Assembly (NCBI GenBank): GCA_947462335.1
Contig: OX381720.1
Location: 2,797,501-2,861,500, forward strand
Direction: 5' to 3'
DNA: 64,000 nt
From: Harmothoe impar
Taxonomy: Eukaryota > Annelida > Polychaeta > Phyllodocida > Polynoidae
Positions 1 to 9,977 of the stretch are shown here, in pieces. A program made the position numbers and the translations under genes. The notes beneath the pieces are model-generated. The model saw only the letters and a list, made by a program, of their open reading frames with translations. It was not told the origin of the DNA and made no database searches. Position 1 is the first letter of the stretch. Each line of letters opens with the position of its first letter.

Positions 1-300
1 CGCGTAACCGCTGTTTTACGTCTAGGCGGAAAAAGCGAGTCGATCGGAGCGTCAGCAGCGACACCATCTTCGTTGCAGCTTCGTTTCTGGTTCGACGTGT
101 CGGGTTGGCCGGGGGGGGGGCAGCGTGAGCTGCAGATGATTTTGCCTCCAAAACCGATTTTGCCCCCAAAATCGATTTTGAGCCCCGAAACGATTTTGAT
201 CCAAAAACGATTTTGAAGTTCTCCTACCCCTCCGAAAATCGGGGCGATCGGAGCGTAAACAGCGAAGATATTCGCGATTTTCGTTTTGTCGGATTATTGG
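1..300. repeat. Leader and spacer block of the 16-bp minisatellite
   Basis: No gene is visible. Positions 136-215 hold about four copies of a 20-bp unit built on CGATTTTG plus an A/C-rich stretch. The segment with GATCGGAGCGTAAACAGCG at about 246-300 recurs at 1196-1250 and, more degraded, at about 41-95. It is therefore the spacer that separates the minisatellite arrays rather than unique sequence. Confidence 0.7.
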
Positions 301-2815
301 TACCTAAGTGTTCTCCGTTTCTCCCGTTCTCCGTTTCTCCCTTTCTCCGTTTATCCCGTTCTCCGTTTATCCCGTTCTCCGTTTATCCCGTTCTCCCTTT
401 CCCCGTTTATCCCGTTATCCTTTTATCGTTTATCCCGTTATCCGTTTGTCTTTTATTCCGTTTGTCGTTTATAGTGTTCACCGTTTATCCCGTTCTCCGT
501 TTATAGTGTTCACCGTTTATCCCGTTCTCCGTTTATCGCGTTCGTCGTTGATGGCGTTCTCTGTTTATCCCTTTCTCCATTTATCCCGTTCTCTGTTCAT
601 CCCGTTCTCCGTTCATCCCCTTCTCCCTTTGTCCCGTTCTCTCTTAATCCATTCATCCCCTTCTCCGCTTTCCGTTTCTCCCGTTCTCCTTTTATCCCGT
701 TCTCCCTTTCTCCGTTTATCCCGTTCTCCGTTTATCCCGTTCTCCGTTTATCCCATTTCTCCGTTTATCCCATTCACCGTTTATAGCGTTCACCGTTTAT
801 AGCATTCACCATTTATCCCGTTCACCCCGTTCTCCGTTTATCCATTTCTCCGTTTATCCCGTTCACCGTTTATAGCGTTCACCGTTTATCCCGTTCACCG
901 TTTATCCCGTTCTCCGTTTATCCCGTTCTCCGTTTATCCCGTTCTCCGTTTATCCCGTTCTCCCGTTCTCCCGTTCTCCCTTTCTCCCGTTCTCCCTTTG
1001 TCCTGTTTTCCCTTTCTCCGTTTATCCCTTTCTCCGTTTATCCCGTTCTCCGTTTATCCCGTTCTCCGTTTATCGCATTCGCCTTTTATCACGTTGGTCG
1101 TTTATAGCGTTCGCCGTTTATAGCGTTCTCTGTTTATCCCTTTCTCCATTTATCCCCTTCTCCGTTCATCCCCTTCTCCGTCCGAATATCCGGGCGATCG
1201 GAGCGTAAACAGCGAAGATATCCGTGATTTTCGTTTTGTCGGATTATATTGGTACCTAAGTGTTCTCCGTTTATCCCGTTCTCCGTTTCTCCCTTTCTCC
1301 GTTTCTCCCGTTCTCCGTTTATCCCGTTCTCCGTTTATCCTGTTCTCCGTTTATCCCGTTCTACGTTTATCCCGTTCTCCGTTTATCCCATTCTCCCTTT
1401 CCCCGTTTATCCCGTTATCCTTTTATCGTTTATCCCGTTATCCGTTTGTCTTTTATTCCGTTTGTCGTTTATAGTGTTCACCGTTTATCTCGTTCTCCGT
1501 TTATCCTGTTCTCCGTTTATCGCGTTCGTCGTTGATGGTGTTCTCTGTTTATCCCTTTCTCCATTTATCCCGTTCTCTGTTCATCCCGTTCTCCGTTCAT
1601 CCCCTTCTCCCTTTGTCCCGTTCTCTCTTAATCCATTCATCCCCTTCTCCGCTTTCCGTTTGTCCCGTTCTCCTTTTATCCTGTTCTCCCTTTCTCCGTT
1701 TATCCCGTTCTCCGTTTATCCCGTTCTCCGTTTATCCCGTTCTCCGTTTATCCCGTTCTCCGTTTATCCCATTCACCGTTTATAGCGTTCACCGTTTATA
1801 GCATTCACCATTTATCCCGTTCACCCCGTTCTCCGTTTATCCAGTTCTCCTTTTATCCCGTTCACCGTTTATAGCGTTCACCGTTTATCCCGTTCACCGT
1901 TTATCCCGTTCTCCGTTTATCCCGTTCTCCGTTTATCCCGTTCTCCGTTTATCCCGTTCTCCCGTTCTCCGTTCATCCCCTTCTCCCTTTGTCCCGTTCT
2001 CTCTTAATACATTCATCCCCTTCTCCGCTTTCCGTTTGTCCCGTTCTCCTTTTATCCCGTTCTCCCTTTCTCCGTTTATCCCGTTCTCCGTTTATCCCAT
2101 TCTCCGTTTATCCCATTCACCGTTTATAGCGTTCACGGTTTATAGCATTCACCATTTATCCCGTTCACCCCGTTCTCCGTTTATCCAGTTCTCCTTTTAT
2201 CCCGTTCACCGTTTATCCCGTTCACCGTTTATCCCGTTCACCGTTTATCCTGTTCTCCGTTTATCCCGTTCTCCGTTTATCCCGTTCTCCCGTTCTCCCT
2301 TTCTCCCGTTCTCCCTTTGTCCTGTTTTCCCTTTCTCCGTTTATCCCTTTCTCCGTTTATCCCGTTCTCCGTTTATCCCGTTCTCCGTTTATCGCATTCG
2401 CCTTTTTATCACGTTGGTCGTTTATAGCGTTCGCCGTTTATAGCGTTCTCTGTTTATCCCTTTCTCCATTTATCCACTTCTCCGTTCATCCCCTTCTCCG
2501 TTCATCCCCTTCTCCCTTTATCCCGTTCTCTCTTAATCCATTCATCCCCTTCTCCGCTTTCCGTTTGTCCCGTGCTCCGTTTATCCCGTTCTCCCGTTCT
2601 CCGTTTATCCCGTTCACCGTTTATAGCGTTCACTGTTTATAGCGTTCACCGTTTATCCCATTCTCTGTTTATCCCGTTCTCCGTTTATCCCGTTCTCCGT
2701 TTATTGCGTTCGCCGTTTATCGCGTTCACTGTTGATAGCGTTCTCTGTTTATCCCGTTCTCCCTTTCCCCGTTTATCCCGTTATCCGTTTATCGTTTATC
2801 CTGTTCTCCCTTCAG
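301..2815 (+). repeat. 16-bp-unit minisatellite with 950-bp higher-order period
   Basis: The sequence is an almost uninterrupted array of CCCGTTCTCCGTTTAT and variants (CCGTTCACCGTTTATAG, CTCCCTTTCTCC, TCGTTGATGGCG). The same succession of variants starting at about 246 restarts at about 1196, so there is a higher-order unit of about 950 bp. A third, rearranged round occupies about 1965-2815. The + strand is strongly pyrimidine-rich. The basic unit contains no stop codon and 16 is not a multiple of 3, so all three forward frames stay open for long stretches. The resulting ORFs (213-506, 308-802, 1249-1785, 2036-2443 and others) all read a 16-residue R-L-S-R-S-P-F-I-P-F repeat. I regard them as products of the repeat, not genes. 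Confidence 0.9.
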
Positions 2816-3215
2816 GGACAGCACACTACTTTAACTACACACTGATGCATTAATGCATCATGACTCCTGTACACTAATAAAAAGCCGGTCACCACACCTA
2901 TGGTGTGCAAATCCTAGATCTAAACCATTGCATCCTAGTATTGACCTTTGACCTAACTAACTAGGTCAAAAAGGTCATAAAAAAGGTCAATTTAGGATAA
3001 ATCAGCCACTATTTAATATTTTTGGATGAAACTTTCAGCAAACATTGTTTGCCATGGATCAGATAATATGACCTTATTCCAGATGACATTTGACCTACTT
3101 AAGCTGACCTTTGACCTGATTAACTAGGTCAAAAGGTCCTAAGAAAGGTCATTTGAGGATAAATCAGCCATTATTTGTTCTTTTTGGATACGATTTTCAG
3201 GATACTCTCTATGAT
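2816..3215. repeat. Two diverged 163-bp tandem copies rich in AGGTCA half-sites
   Basis: Two copies of a unit of about 163 bp start near 2940 and 3103. Both contain TGACCTTTGACCT (2942-2954 and 3105-3117) followed by AGGTCAAAAAGGTCA (2963-2977) or AGGTCAAAAGGTCC (3125-3138). Both end in a shared GGATAAATCAGCCA stretch. The region is otherwise AT-rich and non-coding. Confidence 0.75.
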
Positions 3216-4059
3216 TGATGTCTAACAACATCTAAACTTTTGATCACTTTCTTTTTTAAATAAGGAGAAGAAAAAGAATTTTAATTGAAAAAAAAATTTA
3301 AAAATTAGAATTAAATTTTTTTTCTACCAATTTTCTTTGATTCAACTCAAAATTGTACATGGCCTACTTTGGCTACTCATATATCATGAAAAGGCTAGGG
3401 GAGCTGCATTGCCCCCAGGCTGTGTGGAAAAAGCTCATAATTATTGAAAACAAATGCCAGAAATCGAATTTACGGCTATTTTCACATCTAGAAATTTTTT
3501 GAGAATTTATAATATTTTTTTTTTCAACTTCTCATGTTTAACCCACAGCCTCCAAGGCCTCTCCTCCCGTCAGGGGTAGGACTGTCATTGGTATCCAATT
3601 TATTTCGATTCTGAATATCACTATTTCGGTTATGATTTTTCGATTATTCATGTATCGATTAATTCTGATCTGATATGAATGGTAAAAATATGCCTAAAAA
3701 CAAATGTTTTCAGTTGTTTAATCCAAAAAGTAGCTTACATACTAAATCAAGTGTGAAGACATGGGAAGCTCTGTACAGTTTTGATTCACATTCGTATCTA
3801 AGGTGCTAGAAATGTGTATAATTCTAGTTCTGAACTATATTAGTAATTGAAGTGTACCAGTGTAACGTGTTTTGTGGAGCAACCTACCTGTGGATACGGG
3901 GTTATCTTCCTGAACCTCCCATATAAGCAAGTCTACCCACAACCAGGGCTTGTAATTGTACATTATTAGCCTATCGTTTGTTGTATATACTGTTTGCTAG
4001 AACAATGTAGGGGCGTGCAAGGTATTCTTATATTACTGTATAATTTCAGAGTGCACTTA
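3216..4059. other. AT-rich intergenic DNA, no gene seen
   Basis: I see no convincing exon. A segment at 3397-3432 (GGGGAGCTGCATTGCCCCCAG) recurs at about 4735-4770, so it is part of a dispersed repeat. The stretch 3600-3670 has the CGATT/TCGATT composition typical of degraded transposon interiors. Confidence 0.6.
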
Positions 4060-4370
4060 GGGAGTGCTCATTTTTTAACAACAGGGGGGTGGTGGATTTG
4101 GGGGGGGGGGGGTAAAAAATTTGGACCCCTTGACCGGGGGGGGGTAAAAAATTTAGACCCCTCTTGGGGGGGGGGGTGAAAAAAATTCAACCTGTTTTGA
4201 GGGAAAAAAGCCCCGCGCGTTACTATGCTACAAAGGGGCGCAAACACGCGCGATTTTTGGCCTGCCGGGGGGGGGGGGGTAAAAAATTTAGACCCCTCTA
4301 GCGGGGGGGGGGTGAAATTTCGCGCACTCCGCGCCCCCCCCCCCCCTGTTGTTAAAAAATGAACACTCCC
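4060..4370. mobile_element. Family T element (GGGAGTG ends, TTA duplication), copy 1
   Basis: The left end GGGAGTGCTCATTTTTTAAC and right end GTTAAAAAATGAACACTCCC are inverted repeats. They are flanked by TTA on both sides (4057-4059 and 4371-4373). The interior is G-run/C-run blocks and repeated TAAAAAATTT(A/G)GACCCC segments. A 3-bp TTA target duplication is typical of PIF/Harbinger-type elements, so I infer that superfamily. There is no transposase ORF. Confidence 0.75.
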
Positions 4371-5074
4371 TTATGTAAAGAAGGGGTCAGAGCCTTGCGC
4401 GTACTATGTCTATGATCCACCCCCCTAGATTGTCGAAGGGAGATCAACTCTGAGTGATTGTGAGATGAATGTACCTCCGTCTTTGAACTTGAACTTGGAA
4501 GTTAATTCCCCAAATATTAGGCATTTCAAGGGCAGCATTTTCAACCTGATAAATAAGTGAGTTCTAGTTGGAATTTTTACATAATTCTTTCAGTTTTGGA
4601 AAGGTAAATTCCTGGACACCCTGTGGGTCAATAGGTGCATCGATATAATGCTTTTGTAGATGCGATAATCGGAATTCCTGAAATGTGGGTGTATGGATGA
4701 CAGTCCTAGTCTGGGGATGCCTGTAGAGTGGGCTGGGGGAGCTGCACTGCCCCCAGGCCGTGGGGAAACCTAAAAAAGTCATAATTTTGATAAAGTCTGG
4801 AGGGGCTATGGGGGGTCATCATAAAGACTTGAAATTAACTGTGTGCAATCTTATTGTTATGAACTAAATCCCTATATAAGTGAACATAACCGTATTCCAA
4901 TATTTAATATGATTTTGTTAGTGTAAAGTTGACCAAATATTCATGGCTCCGTTACATAGGGAAATAATGCCTGCACCGGAAATTGGCACCCCTCATCATG
5001 ACCACTGAAGTCATAGCTTTAAAACAGTACCCTAACATCAATCATAGGTCAATAAATAAGGTCACAAGTTCAAA
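4371..5074. other. Intergenic DNA before the gap
   Basis: No recognisable gene. The minus-strand ORF at 4564-4782 includes the dispersed GGGGGAGCTGCACTGCCCC repeat and is not convincing as coding sequence. Confidence 0.5.
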
Positions 5075-5274
5075 NNNNNNNNNNNNNNNNNNNNNNNNNN
5101 NNNNNNNNNNNNNNNNNNNNNNNNNNNNNNNNNNNNNNNNNNNNNNNNNNNNNNNNNNNNNNNNNNNNNNNNNNNNNNNNNNNNNNNNNNNNNNNNNNNN
5201 NNNNNNNNNNNNNNNNNNNNNNNNNNNNNNNNNNNNNNNNNNNNNNNNNNNNNNNNNNNNNNNNNNNNNNNNNN
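5075..5274. other. Assembly gap (200 N)
   Basis: Two hundred consecutive N bases. ORFs running through it (4983-5300 + and 5070-5321 -) have no meaning. Confidence 1.
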
Positions 5275-5321
5275 AGGCTCATACTACACCAAGCATGTAG
5301 GGTACTAGCATACCAGATCAT

Positions 5322-5493
5322 GTGCCCCTACATGGGTAAAATTCGACACGTGCGACATGGGTTTTTTTAAATTCGACGGACACAGATAAATGAAGGTTAA
5401 AAATCGACCTACAGGCATTTTTCTCTTAGTTTTTATATACAAAAAATCGACACAATGACAGGGTCAAAATTGTGGGTACCCATGTACAGGCAC
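5322..5493. mobile_element. Family Q element (GTGCCTCTACATG ends), copy 1
   Basis: Begins GTGCCCCTACATGGGTA and ends TACCCATGTACAGGCAC, which are inverted repeats. It is flanked by AGATCAT at 5315-5321 and 5494-5500, a 7-bp target duplication. The interior contains several short ATTCGAC/ATCGAC segments. It is non-coding and too short to be autonomous. Confidence 0.85.
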
Positions 5494-5500
5494 AGATCAT

Positions 5501-6952
5501 GCTATATATATATAGCATGGCACACTCTGTCATATCTCTCATAATAAGGGGTGTTCGATCCTAAAGTGATACGTATACCCTGCAAACTAAAGCTAAACTA
5601 AAGCTAAACTAAAGCTATATATTAGTTTAGATATTTTGGGGACACTGGGAATGAATTTCATGGCTTGGGAAGTAATGACTATCAATAACAATGTATACTA
5701 AAGCTACCTTGTCGTTACGGTCTTTCCTGTATAACCACATGACTGTCTCCATACTTTACAACCATACATGACCTGCAATATGTAGCCTAGTTTATAATGC
5801 CTGGGTGAACATGAACATGGAGTATATAGAGTAGAGCAGCCCCCCCCCCCCCCCCCCGGTGTCAGAAGTGTACATGAGACATGTTAACACAGAGAACCAT
5901 GTCAGACTAGGGGAGTGATCATTTGTTATCAACGGGGGATTTTTTTTTTGATTTTTTTGCTTTTCTCATTTTTAGGCCTGATAAGAGAGTTTTGCTCTAG
6001 AATCCTTAATAATTGTCCGATTTACAAACCGTAAAAACTGGGAAATGGCTAATTTTCCCAGAAATTGGAAAAATAGGGGGACCCGGCACTGTTTTGCTAG
6101 ACCCGGTCGGGTGACCGGAAACAAACCTTTTTTTTTATTTGGCCTAATGTATCATGCTGCCCTTACAGGGTATATGTATGTACCTTTGGAGAGATGGAGT
6201 TGCATGTTCACAGGCAGTAGAAATAACTTTTGGATTAAAAATGATATAAACCGACCACATTTCTTTGAATATCTCATCAGCACCATTTCACATGTGGTAG
6301 ATAAATGCAATAAATATGCTAGATAACTGTCCCTTATGATAATAATCCGAGAGAAAACTACATTAACGACAGCATAGTGTTAGTCAATATACCTTCCCCC
6401 ATAACCCCCCCCCCCCCCACCTCTTCCCTTCCGCCCGCATACAACAGGCACTAGTCAATACCCTCACCACTCAGGTTCTAGATAGACTTGTTAGATTTCA
6501 TGTGTTTCCTGTTTCTGGGGTGGGGGGTGTATTTCCCTGCCTATTTCCAACACTGCCCACCACGTGGATATCCTGTGTTAGACTGTCACACATCACTGTG
6601 TGGAACCACACACTCACTGTGAGACTGTGACCCCCCCCCCCCCCCCAGCCTCGGCCAGCGCCTATCCTACCAGTTGGATAGCCTGGGAGCAGGCCATCAT
6701 CCCATCCCAATCCACATCTTTACATTACCTCTGTCAGTTATATTTGTTAATTATACAGTAGCCCCCATTTACTTTTATTACCCCTTTGATATGGATTAGG
6801 ATCTCTCTATACTTGATTGTGTATTGACCAATACAAACCCATTTGCGCCACCAAACTGGCGCAAATGGGTATCAAGTGAGATGCATGTCTGCTCCCATAC
6901 CATACACAGCAGAGGGACACGGAGCAGTGTTGGTATGGGAGTCCGAGACTGC

Positions 6953-6983
<31 letters not shown>

Positions 6984-7590
6984 ACAGTGTGCCCGTCAGT
7001 AAAAAGTCAGTTTTGTATTTTTCCATTTAAAAAGTCAAATCAAATGGCAGTTGAAAAAGAATTGTGTTTGTTTTTCTAGATTTTCGAGAAAATGTCAGTT
7101 AAAAGACCTAGATTTTCCTAATTTTCTCGGTACGGTTTACGTTAAATGTGGGTTATACGCGGGCAGTTACAGTACTAAACTTTATCATTTGAAAGAATCA
7201 ATTGACAGTTGAATGGTAGTTGAAACCATAATTGAAGAATAGTGGGAACCCTGCACACATTAGCTGCAACTATGGGCCCAACAGCTGTTTTTCCTCTACA
7301 GCTGATAAAATAGTGCCAAAGCTGTCACCACCAAAAATGGTGTACGATGAGAAAAAAGAAGTTAGGAAAAATTTATATTTCCATACGCCTGCTGCTGCTA
7401 TACTGATACGGTCAGTGAACCTGTATCCAGATGGAGGGAACACATACAATGATGACATAATTAAGACAAACTTACACAATATTATATTAGTAGCTCAAAA
7501 TATATATGTATATAATTTATAGGGTAGTGGAATAAGTCTTTTGTACAATAGCTGGCCAAGACACGGGTAATTTAAGTCTAAAACAGCCAG
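5501..7590. other. Intergenic DNA with C-runs and small repeats
   Basis: No supported gene. It contains three tandem copies of ACTAAAGCTA at about 5585-5620 and C-runs at about 5841-5857, 6407-6418 and 6631-6646. A C16 run joined to (CA)n lies at about 6951-6987. A half copy of the family S end (GTTTCAGGT/GGCCAAA type) lies at about 6100-6150. A short palindrome at 6836-6870 repeats CCATTTGCGCCACCAAACTGG in both orientations. Confidence 0.55.
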
Positions 7591-7598
7591 ATATATTG

Positions 7599-7770
7599 GG
7601 AGTTCAATTGACCAGAAAGTATTGTCCTCAACTCGAATAACCACGCTAGTGGTTGAATTAAATGTTGACATATTGGTATATATCAGAGTTGAATTGACCA
7701 AAAGTACTGTCTGTAACTATAGCTTGAATAACCACGCTAGTGGTTGACTTAAGTTGTTGACATATTCGCT
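7599..7770. repeat. Tandem duplication of an 88-bp unit
   Basis: Two diverged units (about 7599-7682 and 7687-7770) share AATTGACCA, AATAACCACGCTAGTGGTTGA and GTTGACATATT. Each contains the perfect 16-bp palindrome AACCACGCTAGTGGTT. Nothing coding is visible. Confidence 0.75.
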
Positions 7771-7823
7771 TTTATTGGTAAGCTAGTTCATGCATGGTAC
7801 ACCACTGGAACTGGGGCAAACCA

Positions 7824-8087
7824 CACTCAAAAAGTAAACTTGTCTCCATACTCTTCAAAGTGACGGTCATAAAATAAACGAGTCAAAAACTCGTCTAAGT
7901 GACAAGGAAGCGGGTCTTCTAGCTGGAGATAGAAGACTCCCTTGGCATGTGGCAGCCCAAAACCCGACATTTGCCAGCTCTAGATTCTATTTGTGGGATG
8001 GTAACCTGATAGGTTAGACAACTTTTGAACCGTTTATTCTATGACAGTCACTTCGACAAGTCTGGAGACAAGTTTGTTTTTTCAGTG
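7824..8087. mobile_element. Family V MITE (264 bp), copy 1
   Basis: A 264-bp element with imperfect terminal inverted repeats of about 56 bp. The left end is CACTCAAAAAGTAAACTTGT and the right end is the complement of CACTGAAAAAACAAACTTGT. An identical-length second copy lies at 15489-15752 with the interior in the opposite orientation. The flanks are CA here and TA at the other copy, so a 2-bp duplication (Tc1/mariner-like) is likely but not certain. Confidence 0.85.
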
Positions 8088-8447
8088 CATGCAACACAAA
8101 AGGGGAACTTTCCAGGTGCAGTCATACTCCTGTATTAAAAGTGTAAATATTCATCAAATAGCAGAAAAGGGTTGTGTTCCAACAAAGCCAATACTGTTTA
8201 GGTGTAGAACTACATTGGTGTGGAACTAAATCAATTTTGATATCACAAAGGTTAAATTAGTTTTTAAACAAAGACAATTAAAAAAAAGAAAAGGTTAACA
8301 GAACATGTGTCGCACGCGTAATTTGCATTCGGCCTGTTTGATGGGTGAGTATATTATGGATTCAGACAAATCTTTGTATGGATTCCTGCAGCATGCTGAA
8401 ACTACTTACAGGGTTGACACTCACCCGAAGGGTTGGCAAACAGCTTT

Positions 8448-8697
8448 AACCCTTTAAAGACGGTATAGTGCTAGTCTGATGCGCTATGCCCTTGGTCACC
8501 ATGATGCATGAATGCAGCCCTGGCGAGTAACGTGCAGTGTTGCATTCAAACATAATGCCGACCCTAATGGGTTGCGGCACTCCGAAGGGTCGGCATGGTG
8601 CTCCAATGCAGCACCTGCGAGTTACTCACCGGTGCTGCATTGGTACATCATGACGACAAATGTCATCTTTTAGCGACATGCCGTCTTTAAAGTTTGA
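8448..8697. mobile_element. Family P palindromic MITE, copy 1
   Basis: Starts TTAACCCTTTAAAGACGG and ends GACATGCCGTCTTTAAA. The family consensus is TTAA-CCCTTTAAGG at the left and CCTTAAAGGG-TTAA at the right. Between them lie two hairpins whose arms are CATGATGCATGAATGCAGCC and CATGATGCACCAATGCAGC. A middle segment, (C/A)CGACCCT...AGGGTCGG, is also self-complementary. The TTAA target and CCC-starting ends resemble piggyBac-type elements. It has no ORF. Confidence 0.85.
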
Positions 8698-8742
8698 ACA
8701 GGAGGTACGGGGCAGGGGAAGACATGTGTTCTAAGGTGAACC

Positions 8743-8990
8743 CTTTAAGGGTTGCACAATGCTTAAATGTGCTCTGGTGTCATGATGCAAGCATGCAGCC
8801 CTAGCGAGACTACTCCCCAGGGCCACATACACGCATCATTCTGACCCTTTGAGGAGGTTGATATCAACCCCATATATGGTCGACATGATGCATCATGCAG
8901 CCGTGTTGAGTTACTCTCGAAGGCTGCATTCATGCATCATGACGACAAAGGCCACAATGCATTAAAGCAGTATGCGTCCCTTAAAGGGTT
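8743..8990. mobile_element. Family P palindromic MITE, copy 2
   Basis: Runs from CCCTTTAAGGGTTGCAC to CCCTTAAAGGGTTAA, with both hairpin segments present but degraded in the first loop. It lies 45 bp from copy 1. Confidence 0.8.
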
Positions 8991-9096
8991 AAGCAGTCTC
9001 CAGGTGTTCCGGCACCAACAGACCGTGACGAGTCACTGTGTGTGTGTGTGTGGGGGGGGTGTAGATGGTACAGGGGGTACTTGAGATGGGGTTGAG

Positions 9097-9342
9097 TTAA
9101 AGCTTGACCGTCATGGTTGAAGTGAGGCCAAAAGCACTTTTGGATATAGTTCAGTTTTCATTCACAAGAGGGCTCTTAAAGGGCTGGGAGCTTAGCTCTT
9201 ACAGGCACAAGATAGGGTGAATATGTTGTAGCTGGACAATGCTCATGGTCCCCTGTCCAAACACTGCTGCCCTCTGGTGGAACTGTTATTTTAGGCCATG
9301 CATGGAAAATGCTGAACTTATTCCCTGATGGCCCAGCTTTAA
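9097..9342 (-). mobile_element. Family R MITE with CTCF-type motif, copy 1
   Basis: A 246-bp element, inverted relative to the copies at 36630 and 37778. The ends are TTAAAGCTTGACC and GGCCCAGCTTTAA. At 9267-9280 the minus strand reads CCACCAGAGGGCAG, a perfect match to the known CTCF core consensus CCASYAGRKGGCRS. It is non-coding. That the motif binds CTCF is inference. Confidence 0.8.
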
Positions 9343-9514
9343 GGAGGGGTATGCGGCAGGGGGTGTACAGAGGACAGTAGGAGGGGATGGGCTTATTACA
9401 CCGTACAATAGGCAGTCTGGGGGAGGTGTCACGTGACTTTAGTACCTCTAGGTGTCTAGGGGATGCCCACCTGCTGCCCTGTAGTAAGGGCCTACTGCAA
9501 AGTGTACAACTATA

Positions 9515-9977
9515 GCCCTTTGTGGGCCGCAGAGGGCTTTAATGCGCTATGTCTTTTGTCGGCATGATGCGGGAATGCAGTCCTGATGAGTAACTCACCA
9601 GGGCTGCATTCATGCATCATACTCATTACTGACCCTATGGTGCTGATATACTCCTGTAGGATCTACATGATACATGCTCATGAATGCAGGCCTGACAAGT
9701 ACAATTACCAGGGTGCCATTAATGTGCCTCTACATGGGTACCCATAAGTTTGACCATGTCGCCTTGTCGATTTTTAGCAGAAGGGCTGTGTCATCGTGTC
9801 GATTTTTAGGCATATAAGAACTTAGAGAAAAATCCCTGTGGGTCGTTTTTTAGCCGTCGATTTTTAAAAGAGGCTAAAATGGCCATGTCGCCCTGTCGCC
9901 CGTGTCGATTTTTACCCATGTAGAGGCACATTCATGCTTTATGACGACATAGCACTATGTTGGCTTTAAAGGGTTAA
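9515..9977. mobile_element. Family P MITE, copy 3, split by a family Q insertion
   Basis: The left part (9515-9723) holds the GCTTTAATGC start and first hairpin. The right part (9930-9977) resumes with ATTCATGC and ends GGCTTTAAAGGGTTAA. The interruption is the family Q element at 9724-9929. Confidence 0.8.
9724..9929. mobile_element. Family Q element, copy 2, nested in family P
   Basis: Begins GTGCCTCTACATGGGTACCC and ends TACCCATGTAGAGGCAC. The flanks ATTAAT and ATTCAT are an imperfect 6-bp duplication. The interior carries repeated GTCGATTTTTA segments in both orientations. Confidence 0.85.

Noticed and set aside
213..2853. Seven or more overlapping + ORFs encoding R-L-S-R-S-P-F-I-P-F repeats
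   Set aside because: They read the 16-bp minisatellite in whichever frame is open. The same peptide appears in all three frames, there is no splice or start context, and stops arise only from unit variants.
4983..5321. ORFs spanning 5075-5274
   Set aside because: They run through 200 N bases of assembly gap.
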